DNA of 55,646 nt, taken from NCBI GenBank assembly GCA_964655005.1, contig CAZZKE010000012.1, forward strand, positions 1 through 55,646, written 5' to 3'. Under the pieces are notes generated by a model, which was given only the letters and a program-made list of their open reading frames with translations, did no database searches and was not told where the DNA came from. This document shows positions 17,661 to 26,118 of the stretch, one piece after another; the first letter of the stretch is position 1; each line of letters opens with the position of its first letter. Origin of the DNA: CAZZKE01 sp964655005. Lineage in GTDB: Bacteria; Pseudomonadota; Alphaproteobacteria; Rhodospirillales; JABHCV01. Both the position numbers and the translations under genes were made by a program.

Positions 17661-18668
17661 TTACATTTTCGAAATCATGTTCAGAAGCTTGACGCCATCG
17701 GCGCCGGTCGCCTTGGCGAAGGCCTTGTCGAAGGCCGGCGCCATGACCGCTTTCATGGCGGCGATTTCGGCATCGGTATGAATGTGAACCTTTACGCCCT
17801 TTTCCCGCAGTTTGGCCGGGGCGTTCTTGGCCGTCGCCTCGGTGGCCTCCAGCGCCCACTGGGCGGATTTCTTGCCGGCGGTTTCCAGGGCCTGTTTCTG
17901 GGCCTGGGTAAGGCCGTCATACCAGGCCGGGTTGACATAGCCGTGGAAGAACACGCTGAACAGCGGCGAAACCGTAATGTGATCCTGGACCTCGTAATAC
18001 TTCCGTGAAACGGTAGCCGAAATATCGGTCAGTCCGGCATCGATAACGCCGGTGCTTAAGGCCTGATAGACCTTGCTGCCGGACATCGCCGAAGGGGCCG
18101 CGCCTAGGGCGATAAGGCCGGCGTCGTTAAGCGAATTGATGCCGCGTATTTTCACGCCCTTGAAGTCCGCCGGTGCAATTAACGCCCTGCCTTTCGATGT
18201 GAAGGCGGACATCCGCGTGGTGAACAGCCAGTTTATGTTGCGAACGCCTTTTTCCAGCAGCTTGCCTTCCAGGAATTTGGCCGCTTCCGAACCGTCCCAT
18301 TTCGACAGAACATCCAGTTTGGTAAGGGTGTAGGGCCTAAGGGTGACGCTCATCAGCGGTACTGTCTTGCCCCACTGGAAGTTGACCGAAAAGGCGCATT
18401 CGATGTCACCCTTGGCGACTGCCGCGATGTTCTGTTTGGCGCCACGCAGGCTGTTGGCGCCGAACACCTGAACGTCGATGGTGCCGCCGGACTGCGCCTC
18501 GACCTCCGCCGCCCATCTGTCGATGACCTTGGCGATGTGGTGCTTGGGGGGCAGTTGATGGCTACAGCGCATGGTTTGCTTGGCCGCGTACGCGGCGCCC
18601 GACAACGCCATCATGCCGACACTCGAAACGAGCATCGCGCCGGTCAGAATAGCCAGTTTTTTCTTCAT
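17661..18668 (-). CDS. dctP: TRAP transporter periplasmic binding protein, DctP family
   Basis: The periplasmic solute receptor of the TRAP system, 335 residues from the ATG at 18668 (GGGAG 8 bases upstream). It has a cleavable signal peptide ending GAAYAA. The core carries FKGVKIRGINSLNDAGLIALGAAP, where the Arg normally binds the substrate carboxylate, then MSGSKVYQALSTGVIDAGLTDIS. The C-terminal region (WYDGLTQAQKQALETAGKKSAQWALE) is typical of DctP. The substrate is not deducible; the lyase gene 46 bases upstream hints at a branched or substituted dicarboxylate. Confidence 0.92.
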   Translation of the reverse strand: MKKKLAILTGAMLVSSVGMMALSGAAYAAKQTMRCSHQLPPKHHIAKVIDRWAAEVEAQSGGTIDVQVFGANSLRGAKQNIAAVAKGDIECAFSVNFQWGKTVPLMSVTLRPYTLTKLDVLSKWDGSEAAKFLEGKLLEKGVRNINWLFTTRMSAFTSKGRALIAPADFKGVKIRGINSLNDAGLIALGAAPSAMSGSKVYQALSTGVIDAGLTDISATVSRKYYEVQDHITVSPLFSVFFHGYVNPAWYDGLTQAQKQALETAGKKSAQWALEATEATAKNAPAKLREKGVKVHIHTDAEIAAMKAVMAPAFDKAFAKATGADGVKLLNMISKM

Positions 18669-18714
18669 AATATTTCTCCCTGTCATGTTGGTTGTGGTTG
18701 GTGGTTTCGGTTGC

Positions 18715-19760
18715 TTATTCCGCCGCGCTGGCGGTCTCTGCGGCCTCCTTGTAGGCCTGTTCTTTCGCCCGCAATTCTTCAAGCCCGACGATTCGGTTGA
18801 ATTCATCGAAATTCAACATGCCGGCATCGAAGCCCTGCGTCGTTCCCTGTGATTTCAGGTGGGTCATGAAGTCTTGCATTGTCTTGGCGACACTATAAGT
18901 CGCGGCTACCGGATAGGCGACGACGGCAAAGCCGATTTCGGCCAGGCGTTCCAGCGAAAGCAGCGGTGTCTTGCCGCCCTCGATCATATTGGCGAAACAG
19001 GGGCCGTCGAGCTGGCGGCAAATGCGGGTCATGTCTTCGATGCTTTGCGGCGCCTCGACGAACAGCAGGTCGGCGCCGATTTCGCGGTATAGCGACATCC
19101 GGTCGATGGCGTCGTCCAGGCCATGCACGGCAATGGCGTCAGTGCGCGCCATGATAACAAAGTCCGGATCTTGGCGGGCGTCCAGGGCGGCCTTCAGTTT
19201 GGCCGCCATTTCGCGGGCCGGTATGACATCCTTGCCGGCCATGTGACCGCACCGTTTCGGGAACACCTGATCTTCCAGGAACATGCCGGCCAGGCCGGCG
19301 CGTTCGTATTGGCGGACGGTGCGCGCGACATTGGTTTCGTTGCCAAAACCGGTATCGCCATCGCCGAACACCGGGACCGATACGGCGTCGCAAAGCCGGG
19401 CGTAGTGGTTGGCCATTTCGGTCATCGAAAGCTGCGAGGTATCCGGTTGCCCAAGCAGCGTCGCCGAGATCGAATATCCGCCCATGGTAAGCGCCTGAAA
19501 ACCGGCCTGTTCGGCGATCCTGGCCGACATAACATCGTGTGCACCGGGCATCAACAGAATATCCGGCTGTTCGACAAGGTNNNNNNNNNNNNNNNNNNNN
19601 NNNNNNNNNNNNNNNNNNNNNNNNNNNNNNNNNNNNNNNNNNNNNNNNNNNNNNNNNNNNNNNNNNNNNNNNNNNNNNNNGACATAACATCGTGTGCACC
19701 GGGCATCAACAGAATATCCGGCTGTTCGACAAGGTTTTTGAACCTGGTGGTAACGCGCAT
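18715..19760 (-). CDS. Isocitrate lyase/PEP mutase family lyase (interrupted by assembly gap)
   Basis: A Mg-dependent (beta/alpha)8 C-C lyase of the isocitrate lyase/PEP mutase superfamily. The gene is split by a 100-N run, but 55 bases on either side are identical. Removing the N run and one copy joins MRVTTRFKNLVEQPDILLMP to GAHDVMSARIAEQAGF in frame, giving 296 residues from the ATG at 19760 (AAGGAAA upstream). GDGDTGFGN holds the metal-binding aspartates, and EDQVFPKRCGH contains the KRCGH catalytic cysteine typical of lyases and absent from PEP mutase. Methylisocitrate, dimethylmalate and oxaloacetate are possible substrate types; I cannot choose. It is co-directional with dctPQM. Confidence 0.85.
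19526..19735. repeat. Assembly join: 55-base identical flanks around 100 N
   Basis: Bases 19526-19580 and 19681-19735 are identical over 55 positions and enclose 19581-19680, all N. The duplicate lies inside one gene whose frame is restored when one copy and the N run are removed (155 bases; coding length becomes 891, divisible by 3). An overlap of exactly 55 is what a de Bruijn assembler with k = 55 leaves between adjacent contigs. I treat it as an artefact, not a biological repeat. Confidence 0.93.
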
Positions 19761-19809
19761 ACGGTTTCCTTTCTGCGTTTTCGCCCTTGAGCCGCCCGCC
19801 GCGGCGGGT

Positions 19810-20202
19810 TTATTCTTTCGGAGGGAATGGTTTGGTGAGCTTCGCGCGACCGAGTTCCTTGCCGTTTCCGTCATAGGCGATGGCGGTCCACTCATAATCA
19901 TGCGATCCGCGTGGCGGGCAGGGGCCTTTGTATTGAAATGCTCCCCGTGGAATATCCTCGCCCGAATATTTCACCTTGCCACCGCCATGGGGATACGAAG
20001 GATAACCCAGATCGACCATTTTGAAGCTTATCTTTCCGGTCCCCGCGGGCACGCTTGAAATTTTGAATTCCGGTGATTTCGTGGCGCACTCGTCTTTCCA
20101 TCCCACCCACTTGAAATCGAATTTCAATTCCGCCGCTTGCGCCGACCGGAACGCCAGTAGAACAACCAGGATAATCGGAATACAAACCAAATATTTTTTC
20201 AT
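19810..20202 (-). CDS. Periplasmic PEBP-like (YbhB/YbcL-type) protein
   Basis: A 130-residue exported protein starting at the ATG 20202 (MKKYLVCIPI), with a signal peptide ending RSAQAA. The mature part has phosphatidylethanolamine-binding-protein hallmarks: FKISSVPAGTGKISFKMVDL, a PHGGGKV stretch, then GPCPPRGSHDYEWTAIAYD, matching the GPxPPxGxHxY motif. The assignment is by motif and the protein is shorter than classical YbhB. It is the first gene of the minus-strand unit, 49 bases before the lyase gene and divergent from the LysR gene. Ligand unknown; it could be an accessory binding protein for the transported compound. Confidence 0.65.
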   Translation of the reverse strand: MKKYLVCIPIILVVLLAFRSAQAAELKFDFKWVGWKDECATKSPEFKISSVPAGTGKISFKMVDLGYPSYPHGGGKVKYSGEDIPRGAFQYKGPCPPRGSHDYEWTAIAYDGNGKELGRAKLTKPFPPKE

Positions 20203-20338
20203 GGACCCGCGCCGTTTAATCAAATGCGATAGACCGATGCTATCCCGGTGGGAATTCTTTTACACCCCGATGTATGACCGTTCGCCAGGAAACCCGACGG
20301 TCCGGCGAGCATGATTTAGTTCACGATCCTTGAAATCT

Positions 20339-20353
20339 AACAAATATATTGTT
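20339..20353. promoter_or_regulatory. AACAA-N5-TTGTT dyad, possible LysR-type operator
   Basis: A 15-base dyad with perfect 5-base arms lies in an AT-rich stretch between the divergent PEBP-like and LysR genes, 43 bases before the LysR ATG. LysR regulators usually bind AT-rich dyads in such regions. It is a candidate only; the T-N11-A form is not strictly met. Confidence 0.35.
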
Positions 20354-20396
20354 TTGATATTAACGATCTAAATAACAGAACTCGTATGGTGGTGCC

Positions 20397-21332
20397 ATGA
20401 ACCTTCTGCAACTGAAATATTTTGTGGCCATTTACGAACGGCGGAATCTGTCTCATGCGGCGAGTGAACTCAATGTCGCTCAATCGGCCCTCAGCCATCA
20501 TGTCAAACGACTGGAGGGCGATCTTGGCGTCAAACTGTTCCACCGCCGTCCGCGCGGTGTGGAACCGACCAGAGCGGGGGGCAGGTTGTATGAGCACGCC
20601 AGGCAAATCCTGAAAAATATCGATGCCGCCGAACGTGATTTAAGCCTGTTGTCGGAAGATGCGTCCGGTCGAATCGTCATCGGTTTGACCTATACCGCCG
20701 TCGAGGCCATATCGTTGCCGCTTTTGCGGCGGGTAAGGGACGATTATCCGCAAATTCACCTGTCGGTGGTGGAGGGTATTTCGGGGGTCATATTCGAAGG
20801 CCTGCTGTCATCGAGCATTGATCTCGGGTTGCTGTACAATCCTCCCGTCGATGCCCGCATACATACCGACCCGGTCCTTGAAGAACATGTTTTGTGTGTC
20901 GGCAGGTCCGATCTGATCGGCGATTGCGACGAACCGATCACCTTCGCCGAAATCGGCAAGTTACCGTTGCTGACGGTGCATCAGGGATACGCCTCTCGCG
21001 CCCTGATGAACAGTCACGCCATGCGGGCGGCCATCAAGAACAAGGCGCAATTCGAAATTGATTCCCTGAATGCCATGACCAAGGCGCTGGTCGCCGGCCT
21101 CGGCTGTACGATTTTGCCGAAAGTATCCGTGCGCGGGGCGTTGGCCGATGGAAAGCTGCATGCCCGGCGCATCGCCGACGCTCCCTCTATGCGCCGCCTG
21201 TACATCGCCGAACCCGCCGCCAAGGCGGCCACCAACCTGAATACCGAAATGCGGAATCTGGTTTTGGCCATCGTAAATGAAGAAGTGGCTTCGGGGCGAT
21301 GGCAGGCGGTGGCGTACCCCGGCGCGAGGTAG
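20397..21332 (+). CDS. LysR-family transcriptional regulator
   Basis: A 311-residue regulator with an N-terminal winged helix-turn-helix (LLQLKYFVAIYERRNLSHAA, then LNVAQSALSHHVKRLEGDLG and LFHRRPRG) and a two-lobed periplasmic-binding-protein-like effector domain (from about 90, GRIVIGLTYTAVEAISLPLL). The N-terminal half resembles the Nac/Cbl-type branch by eye. It is divergent from the PEBP-lyase-dctPQM genes, the classic LysR arrangement, so it is the likely regulator of that module with the substrate or product as co-inducer (inference). Confidence 0.93.
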   Translation: MNLLQLKYFVAIYERRNLSHAASELNVAQSALSHHVKRLEGDLGVKLFHRRPRGVEPTRAGGRLYEHARQILKNIDAAERDLSLLSEDASGRIVIGLTYTAVEAISLPLLRRVRDDYPQIHLSVVEGISGVIFEGLLSSSIDLGLLYNPPVDARIHTDPVLEEHVLCVGRSDLIGDCDEPITFAEIGKLPLLTVHQGYASRALMNSHAMRAAIKNKAQFEIDSLNAMTKALVAGLGCTILPKVSVRGALADGKLHARRIADAPSMRRLYIAEPAAKAATNLNTEMRNLVLAIVNEEVASGRWQAVAYPGAR

Positions 21333-21335
21333 TGT

Positions 21336-21364
21336 TTGACTGTTCGCCCGCATCCTATTAAAAG
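21336..21364 (+). promoter_or_regulatory. Putative promoter of rplY
   Basis: TTGACT (21336-21341), a 17-base spacer and TAAAAG (21359-21364). The -35 is good and the -10 poor. It begins 4 bases after the LysR stop and would leave a leader of about 95 bases before the rplY ATG. Confidence 0.35.
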
Positions 21365-21467
21365 ACACGCCACTCCTTGCGACGTCCGGGCTTATGGCAA
21401 CGGCGTTTCTAAATATCCGGCACCCCTGGAGGCCGGATTCTGTGAATTGATTTTATGGAGAATAGCA

Positions 21468-22145
21468 ATGGCTCAAGCTTCGACGTTGAATGCCGAGCTG
21501 CGTGAACGGGCAGGCAAGGGGGCGGCCCGTGCATTACGCCGCGCCGGCAGAATTCCCGCCGTTATCTACGGCAACAAACAGGCCCCGGTGATAATTACCC
21601 TGGACCCCCTGGAACTTTCCCGGGAACTTAAGGGACCGGGCTTTTTTTCCCGTGTTTTCGAACTGGAAGTAGGCGGCGACAAGCACCGCGTATTGCCCCG
21701 TGACATGCAGCTTCACCCGGTCACCGACGTGCCGCTGCATGTTGATTTCATGCGCTTCAGCGCCAAAACGCGGCTTAACATCGATGTTGCCGTGGTTTTC
21801 GAGAACGAAGAAGAATCGCCGGGTATCAAAAGTGGCGGCGTGCTAAATATCGTGCGTCACAGCATCGAACTGCTGTGTTCGCCCGACAATATCCCGGAAA
21901 GCCTGAACGTCGATCTGGCCGGCCTTGAAGTTGGCGACAGCGTCCACATCAGCGCCATCAAGCTGCCCGAGGATGTCGAACTGACGATTACCGATCGCGA
22001 TTTCACCATCGCCACCATCGCCGCCCCGACGATTGTCGAAGAAATCGAGGAAGACGAGGTCGAATTGGGCGAAGACGGCGAGCCGTTGGTTGCCGCCGCA
22101 GACGAAGGCGAAGAAGACGGCGACGAAGGCGACGCCAAGGAATAA
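21468..22145 (+). CDS. rplY: 50S ribosomal protein L25/general stress protein Ctc
   Basis: This 225-residue CTC-type L25 binds 5S rRNA. The N-terminal L25 domain (LNAELRERAGKGAARALRRAG, then RIPAVIYGNKQAPVIITLD) is followed by the C-terminal beta domain (LHVDFMRFSAKTRLNIDVAV) and an acidic tail (EEIEEDEVELGEDGE onward). The start is the ATG at 21468, with GGAG 7 bases upstream; the frame stays open further upstream but without family sequence. pth follows one base after the stop, a widely conserved pairing. Confidence 0.96.
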   Translation: MAQASTLNAELRERAGKGAARALRRAGRIPAVIYGNKQAPVIITLDPLELSRELKGPGFFSRVFELEVGGDKHRVLPRDMQLHPVTDVPLHVDFMRFSAKTRLNIDVAVVFENEEESPGIKSGGVLNIVRHSIELLCSPDNIPESLNVDLAGLEVGDSVHISAIKLPEDVELTITDRDFTIATIAAPTIVEEIEEDEVELGEDGEPLVAAADEGEEDGDEGDAKE

Positions 22146-22146
22146 C

Positions 22147-22728
22147 ATGCTGCTGCTTGTTGGACTGGGGAATCCCGGCGGGGATTACGCCCGAAACCGT
22201 CACAACATCGGATTCATGGCGGTGGACGAGATCGTCCGCCGCCATTCCTTTGCGCCCTTCAAGAGCAAATTCAACGGTCGTATCGCCGAAGGCCGCATCG
22301 GCAATCGCAAGGTGCTGGCCCTGAAACCGGCGACCTATATGAACGATTCGGGGCGCAGCGTCGGCGCGGCGGCGGCTTTTTACAGGATTCCGCCGGAAGA
22401 TATTCTGGTTATCCATGACGAACTGGACCTGGAAGCCGGGCGTCTGCGCTGCAAGACCGGTGGCGGCCACGCCGGTCATAACGGTTTGCGTTCCATTCAC
22501 GCCCATTGCGGCGACGGCTACCGCCGGCTGCGCCTGGGCATCGGCCACCCCGGCGGTCGGGACCGGGTGACATCCCACGTATTGCAGAATTTCGCCAAGG
22601 CCGATCAGGCATGGCTGGAACCGCTGCTGGCCGCCATCGCCGACCATATCGGGATAATGATCGATGAAAATGAGCCCGAGTTTATGAACAAGGTCACCCT
22701 GGATACTCGCTCGGAAGGACAGCCCTGA
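22147..22728 (+). CDS. pth: Peptidyl-tRNA hydrolase Pth
   Basis: Pth recycles tRNA from peptidyl-tRNAs released by stalled ribosomes. It has 193 residues. The active-site motifs are GLGNPGGDYARNRHNIGF (His near 20), KPATYMNDSG, and VIHDELDLEAGRLRCKTGGG followed by HAGHNGLRSI, which contain the catalytic Asp and conserved Asn. The ATG at 22147 is chosen because the family starts MLLLVGLGNPG. The stop overlaps the ychF ATG by one base (TGATG), so translation is coupled. Confidence 0.97.
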   Translation: MLLLVGLGNPGGDYARNRHNIGFMAVDEIVRRHSFAPFKSKFNGRIAEGRIGNRKVLALKPATYMNDSGRSVGAAAAFYRIPPEDILVIHDELDLEAGRLRCKTGGGHAGHNGLRSIHAHCGDGYRRLRLGIGHPGGRDRVTSHVLQNFAKADQAWLEPLLAAIADHIGIMIDENEPEFMNKVTLDTRSEGQP

Positions 22729-23828
22729 TGGGATTTAACTGCGGCATTGTCGGATTGCCCAACGTCGGCAAATCGACCCTGTTCAACGCCCTGACCGCGA
22801 CGGCGGCGGCGGAAGCGGCGAATTTTCCGTTCTGTACCATCGAGCCCAACACCGGACGGGTCGCCGTGCCCGATTCCAGGCTCGATAAAATTGCCGAAAT
22901 CGGCAAGTCGGCAAAAATTGTGCCGACCCAGCTGGAATTTGTAGATATCGCCGGTCTGGTGCGCGGTGCCTCGAAAGGCGAGGGCCTGGGCAACCAGTTT
23001 CTGGCTAATATCCGCGAGGTTGACGCCATCATTCATGTGCTGCGCTGCTTCGAAGACGACAACATCAGCCATGTCGAAGGCGGTATCGACCCGGTGCGCG
23101 ACGCCGAAACGGTGGAAACCGAACTGATGCTGGCGGACCTGGAAAGCCTGGAGAAAAGGGTTACGGCGCTGGCAAAAAAGGCCAAGGGCAACGACAAGGA
23201 CGCCGTCGCCCAGTTAGCCATGGTCGAACGTGTCCTGGAATTCCTGCGCGACGGTCGCCCGGCCAGGGCCATGGAAATCTCCGATGATGATCGCAAGGCC
23301 TTCGACATGCTGCAAATGCTCAGCGGCAAGCCGGTGCTGTATGTATGCAACGTCGAAGAAGACGCCGCCGCCGATGGCAATGCCATATCGGCCCGGATCT
23401 CCGACATGGCCGCCACCCAGGGCGCCGTCAGCGTGATTATTTCGGCCCGCATCGAAGAGGAAATTTCGGGCCTCGATAACGAAGACGACAAACGGGAGTT
23501 TCTGGAAACCCTGGGATTGCAGGAAACCGGCCTGGCCCGGGTCATCCGCGCCGGTTACGAATTGCTGAACCTGATTACTTTTTTCACCGTCGGCCCCAAG
23601 GAAGCCCGCGCCTGGACCGTGCGCAATGGTTCTACCGCGCCGCAAGCCGCCGGCGTTATCCACAGCGATTTCGAAAAGGGCTTCATCCGCGCCGAAACCA
23701 TCGCCTACGACGATTTTATTACCTGTAACGGGGAACAGGGCGCCAGGGATTCGGGCAAGATGCGTCAGGAAGGCAAAACCTACGTCACCAAAGACGGCGA
23801 CATCATGCTGTTCCGCTTTAACGTGTGA
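22728..23828 (+). CDS. ychF: Redox-regulated ATPase YchF (Ola1)
   Basis: YchF is an Obg-family P-loop protein that prefers ATP and associates with ribosomes. It has 366 residues with G1 GLPNVGKSTLFNALT and G3 VDIAGLVRGASKGEGLGNQF. The G4 position reads NVEE instead of NKxD, which explains ATP preference. A C-terminal TGS domain follows (LITFFTVGPKEARAW), ending RQEGKTYVTKDGDIMLFRFN. It forms the conserved rplY-pth-ychF block. It is convergent with the DUF2059 gene, 11 bases away. Confidence 0.97.
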   Translation: MGFNCGIVGLPNVGKSTLFNALTATAAAEAANFPFCTIEPNTGRVAVPDSRLDKIAEIGKSAKIVPTQLEFVDIAGLVRGASKGEGLGNQFLANIREVDAIIHVLRCFEDDNISHVEGGIDPVRDAETVETELMLADLESLEKRVTALAKKAKGNDKDAVAQLAMVERVLEFLRDGRPARAMEISDDDRKAFDMLQMLSGKPVLYVCNVEEDAAADGNAISARISDMAATQGAVSVIISARIEEEISGLDNEDDKREFLETLGLQETGLARVIRAGYELLNLITFFTVGPKEARAWTVRNGSTAPQAAGVIHSDFEKGFIRAETIAYDDFITCNGEQGARDSGKMRQEGKTYVTKDGDIMLFRFNV

Positions 23829-23839
23829 TCCCGCCTACC

Positions 23840-24334
23840 CTATAATTCGTATCCCTTGCTTCGCAGCATCTCCGCCACCCTGGTCATGGTTTGTTGGGCG
23901 AACTTCTGGGATACCTTTGGCACCCATGCCATCATCTGCTGCATCATTTGCGGCATGACCAACGTGGATTTTCGACCGGTGGGGCTCTTATAGAACTTTA
24001 GCAATTCGGCTAATTCCGTTTCGGTAAAATTCTCGGCCATGAAATCACCGGTAAACTTCATCATTTCCGGGGCGAGCTTTGAAAATTCTTCCTGCGCTAT
24101 CGTGTCGATGTCAGATAATATATTCGAGGGAATGTCGGGCGTTTTTTTCCTGACTCCAGCCGTTATTTGCCGGCCGACTACGGCGGCTATCTGTTCGATA
24201 ATTTTCTCGTACTGCATAACCTCGAACATCTCGATGATGATCTTCTGTCGCTCGTTTTCGCCGGCCCGGACCGCCGCCGGCAAGATTGCCCCGACGACGG
24301 CAATTACGACAAATACGGCCCGAATATGCTGCAT
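23840..24334 (-). CDS. DUF2059 exported protein
   Basis: A 164-residue protein with a signal peptide (hydrophobic AVFVVIAVVGAILPAAVRA) and an alpha-helical DUF2059 domain: ELAELLKFYKSPTGRKSTLV, then MPQMM, the family's most conserved stretch, with an upstream IAQEEFSKLAPEMMKF helix. The start is the ATG at 24334, preceded by GGGAG. DUF2059 proteins are periplasmic and of unknown function. It is a single gene, convergent with ychF. Confidence 0.82.
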   Translation of the reverse strand: MQHIRAVFVVIAVVGAILPAAVRAGENERQKIIIEMFEVMQYEKIIEQIAAVVGRQITAGVRKKTPDIPSNILSDIDTIAQEEFSKLAPEMMKFTGDFMAENFTETELAELLKFYKSPTGRKSTLVMPQMMQQMMAWVPKVSQKFAQQTMTRVAEMLRSKGYEL

Positions 24335-24493
24335 GGCTATTTCTCCCTCTTTGGTAGCATTGCCAATATTATTCGTAGCATGCAATAGGGCCGCCGGTCA
24401 CGGATTAGTGTAGCTTGATTCCTTGCCTTATGGGTGACTCTCGGAAATAGTGCTTCACGGGTTTAGAATGTCAGGACGGGGAGAATATTTCGG

Positions 24494-24913
24494 ATGACCG
24501 AGACCATTACCGGCGGCTGCCAATGCGGCGCCGTACGTTATGAATTTACCGGCGAGCCGATAGTCGGCGCCCATTGCCATTGCGACAACTGCAAGAAATT
24601 CACCGGCGCCGGACACGCCTCGAATATGATTGTGCCGGCGGAGGGTTTCACGGTCAGCGGCGAGCTTTCCAGCTTCGACTACAAGGCCGAAAGCGGCAAC
24701 GACATGACCCGCTATTTTTGCCCCAAGTGTGGCAGCCCTGTTTACGGAACCGGCAGCGGCAACCCGACCGTGGTGGTCCTTCGGGCCGGCGGGTTCGACA
24801 ACCCCGGACAGTTTCAGGCCAAGGTCTCGCTGTTTACGCCAAAAGCGCCGCCGTGGGATCAGGTCGCCGACGGCACCGCCCATTTTGACAGTATGCCGCC
24901 GCCGAAGGACTGA
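24494..24913 (+). CDS. GFA-family (CENP-V/GFA) zinc protein
   Basis: A 139-residue protein of the Gfa-like family, whose founding member is a glutathione-dependent formaldehyde-activating enzyme. Zinc-binding cysteines are placed as expected: C9-x-C11, then C28-x-C30-xx-C33 in AHCHCDNCKK, and C76-xx-C79 in YFCPKCGSPVYG. Many family members do not act on formaldehyde, so the substrate is open. It starts divergently from the DUF2059 gene and runs into the end of the FKBP-rhodanese gene with a 2-base gap. Confidence 0.88.
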   Translation: MTETITGGCQCGAVRYEFTGEPIVGAHCHCDNCKKFTGAGHASNMIVPAEGFTVSGELSSFDYKAESGNDMTRYFCPKCGSPVYGTGSGNPTVVVLRAGGFDNPGQFQAKVSLFTPKAPPWDQVADGTAHFDSMPPPKD

Positions 24914-24915
24914 TT

Positions 24916-25674
24916 TTAGGGTTTGACCACCGGGTTGCCTTCCTCGATCCAGCTTTCTATGCCCCGGGTCACGTTATAGACGTTGGTGTAGCCTTCCGAT
25001 GTGGCCAGCGCGTTGGACATCATCGCCGAACGACTGCCGGTCTGGCAGATCAGGATGACCGGTTCGTCCTTGCTTACGGTTTTCTTGAAATCGTCCAGGA
25101 AATCCGGGTTCAGGGTGCCGTCGCGGCGAAACGAAACTATGGTCTCGCTGCCTTTGATAATGCCGGTTTTCCGCCATTCCGGCGCGGTCCTGACGTCGAC
25201 AATCTTGACATTCCTGGCCAGTAGTTCCTGCAATTGATCGTTGGAGATATTGTTGAATGCCGGTTCCTTGACGGCCAGCAGTTCGATCTCGAACTTGAGC
25301 GTCGAATTCGGCGGGATAACCCTGCCGGCGCCCCTTCTGCCATAAGCCAGTTCGGGCGGGATAATCAGTTGCCGCCGACCGCCGACCTTCATGCCCATAA
25401 CGCCCATTTCCCAGCCGGCGATAACCCGGCGCCCGCCCAGGGTGAATTCGAAGGGCCGGTTCCGGTCGACGGAAGAATCGAATTTGGTGCCGTCCATCAG
25501 CCATCCGGTGTAATGGACCGTAACCTTGGCGAACGGGCCGGCCACCGCGCCCTGGCCCACCTTCAGGTCCAGGATTTCCGGTTTTGGGCCATTATGTATG
25601 GCGGCGGCGGGACGCAGGCCAAAAAGCCCGAGCGTGAAAATTACATATACGATCAGTTTAAAAGGCTGTTTCAT
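24916..25674 (-). CDS. Exported FKBP-type prolyl isomerase fused to a rhodanese domain
   Basis: A 252-residue two-domain protein. After a signal peptide (IVYVIFTLGLFGLRPAAA), residues about 30-136 form an FKBP domain with VTVHYTGWLMDGTKFDSS, GGRRVIAGWEMGVMGMKVGG and IPPELAYG. Residues about 141-250 form a rhodanese domain with ISNDQLQELLARNVKIVDVR, APEWRKTGIIKG and an active-site Cys210 in LICQTGSRS. The loop CQTGSR is intact, so sulfur transfer or thiol chemistry is possible. The fusion in one periplasmic protein is unusual. It begins 12 bases after the PaaI-like gene, making a three-gene unit. Confidence 0.88.
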   Translation of the reverse strand: MKQPFKLIVYVIFTLGLFGLRPAAAIHNGPKPEILDLKVGQGAVAGPFAKVTVHYTGWLMDGTKFDSSVDRNRPFEFTLGGRRVIAGWEMGVMGMKVGGRRQLIIPPELAYGRRGAGRVIPPNSTLKFEIELLAVKEPAFNNISNDQLQELLARNVKIVDVRTAPEWRKTGIIKGSETIVSFRRDGTLNPDFLDDFKKTVSKDEPVILICQTGSRSAMMSNALATSEGYTNVYNVTRGIESWIEEGNPVVKP

Positions 25675-25686
25675 AAATTCGATCCA

Positions 25687-26118
25687 CTAGGTTATCAGAA
25701 AATGAGCATGGGCGGCGGCGCAGGGCTTGGCGGGTGAATCCTGCCAGGCTTCGATGCGAACATTGGCGATGCGCCGGCCCTGCTTGACAAGCGACCCGCG
25801 GGCGAATGTATCGCGGTTCAGGCAGGGCCGTAAATAGTCCACCGACAGATTTATAATGCGGGGCAGGGCGGCGACATCCACCGTGTATAAAAGGTGCAGG
25901 ATGGCGGCGTGTTCCAGCAGTGCGGCGACGACGCCGCCATGGATTGCGTCGATCATGTAATTGCCGATATTTTGATCCCGTTTACGCAACACCGTGGTGA
26001 TCGTATCATCTTCGACCAGCACCGCCAGGCCGATCGTTTCGGCATAGGGAATCAACCCGTTGACGGCGCTGAAGTCGCCTTGTTTCCGTAATTTCCTGAT
26101 ATCGTCCAGCATTGTCAC
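25687..26118 (-). CDS. PaaI-family hotdog thioesterase (copy 2)
   Basis: A hotdog-fold protein of about 143 residues with the PaaI-type motif IDAIHGGVVAALLEHAAI, then LSVDYLRPCL and a final strand ending HAHFLIT. The first start, GTG at 26118, overlaps the upstream stop as GTGA. An ATG at 26112 lies two bases past that stop; either would couple translation. It is weakly similar to its neighbour, suggesting an old tandem duplication. The acyl-CoA substrate is unknown. Confidence 0.8.
   Translation of the reverse strand: MTMLDDIRKLRKQGDFSAVNGLIPYAETIGLAVLVEDDTITTVLRKRDQNIGNYMIDAIHGGVVAALLEHAAILHLLYTVDVAALPRIINLSVDYLRPCLNRDTFARGSLVKQGRRIANVRIEAWQDSPAKPCAAAHAHFLIT

Noticed and set aside
19526..19735. 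A genuine direct repeat or insertion-site duplication
   Set aside because: The copies flank an N run inside one gene and collapse in frame; exact length 55 fits an assembler overlap better than a target-site duplication.
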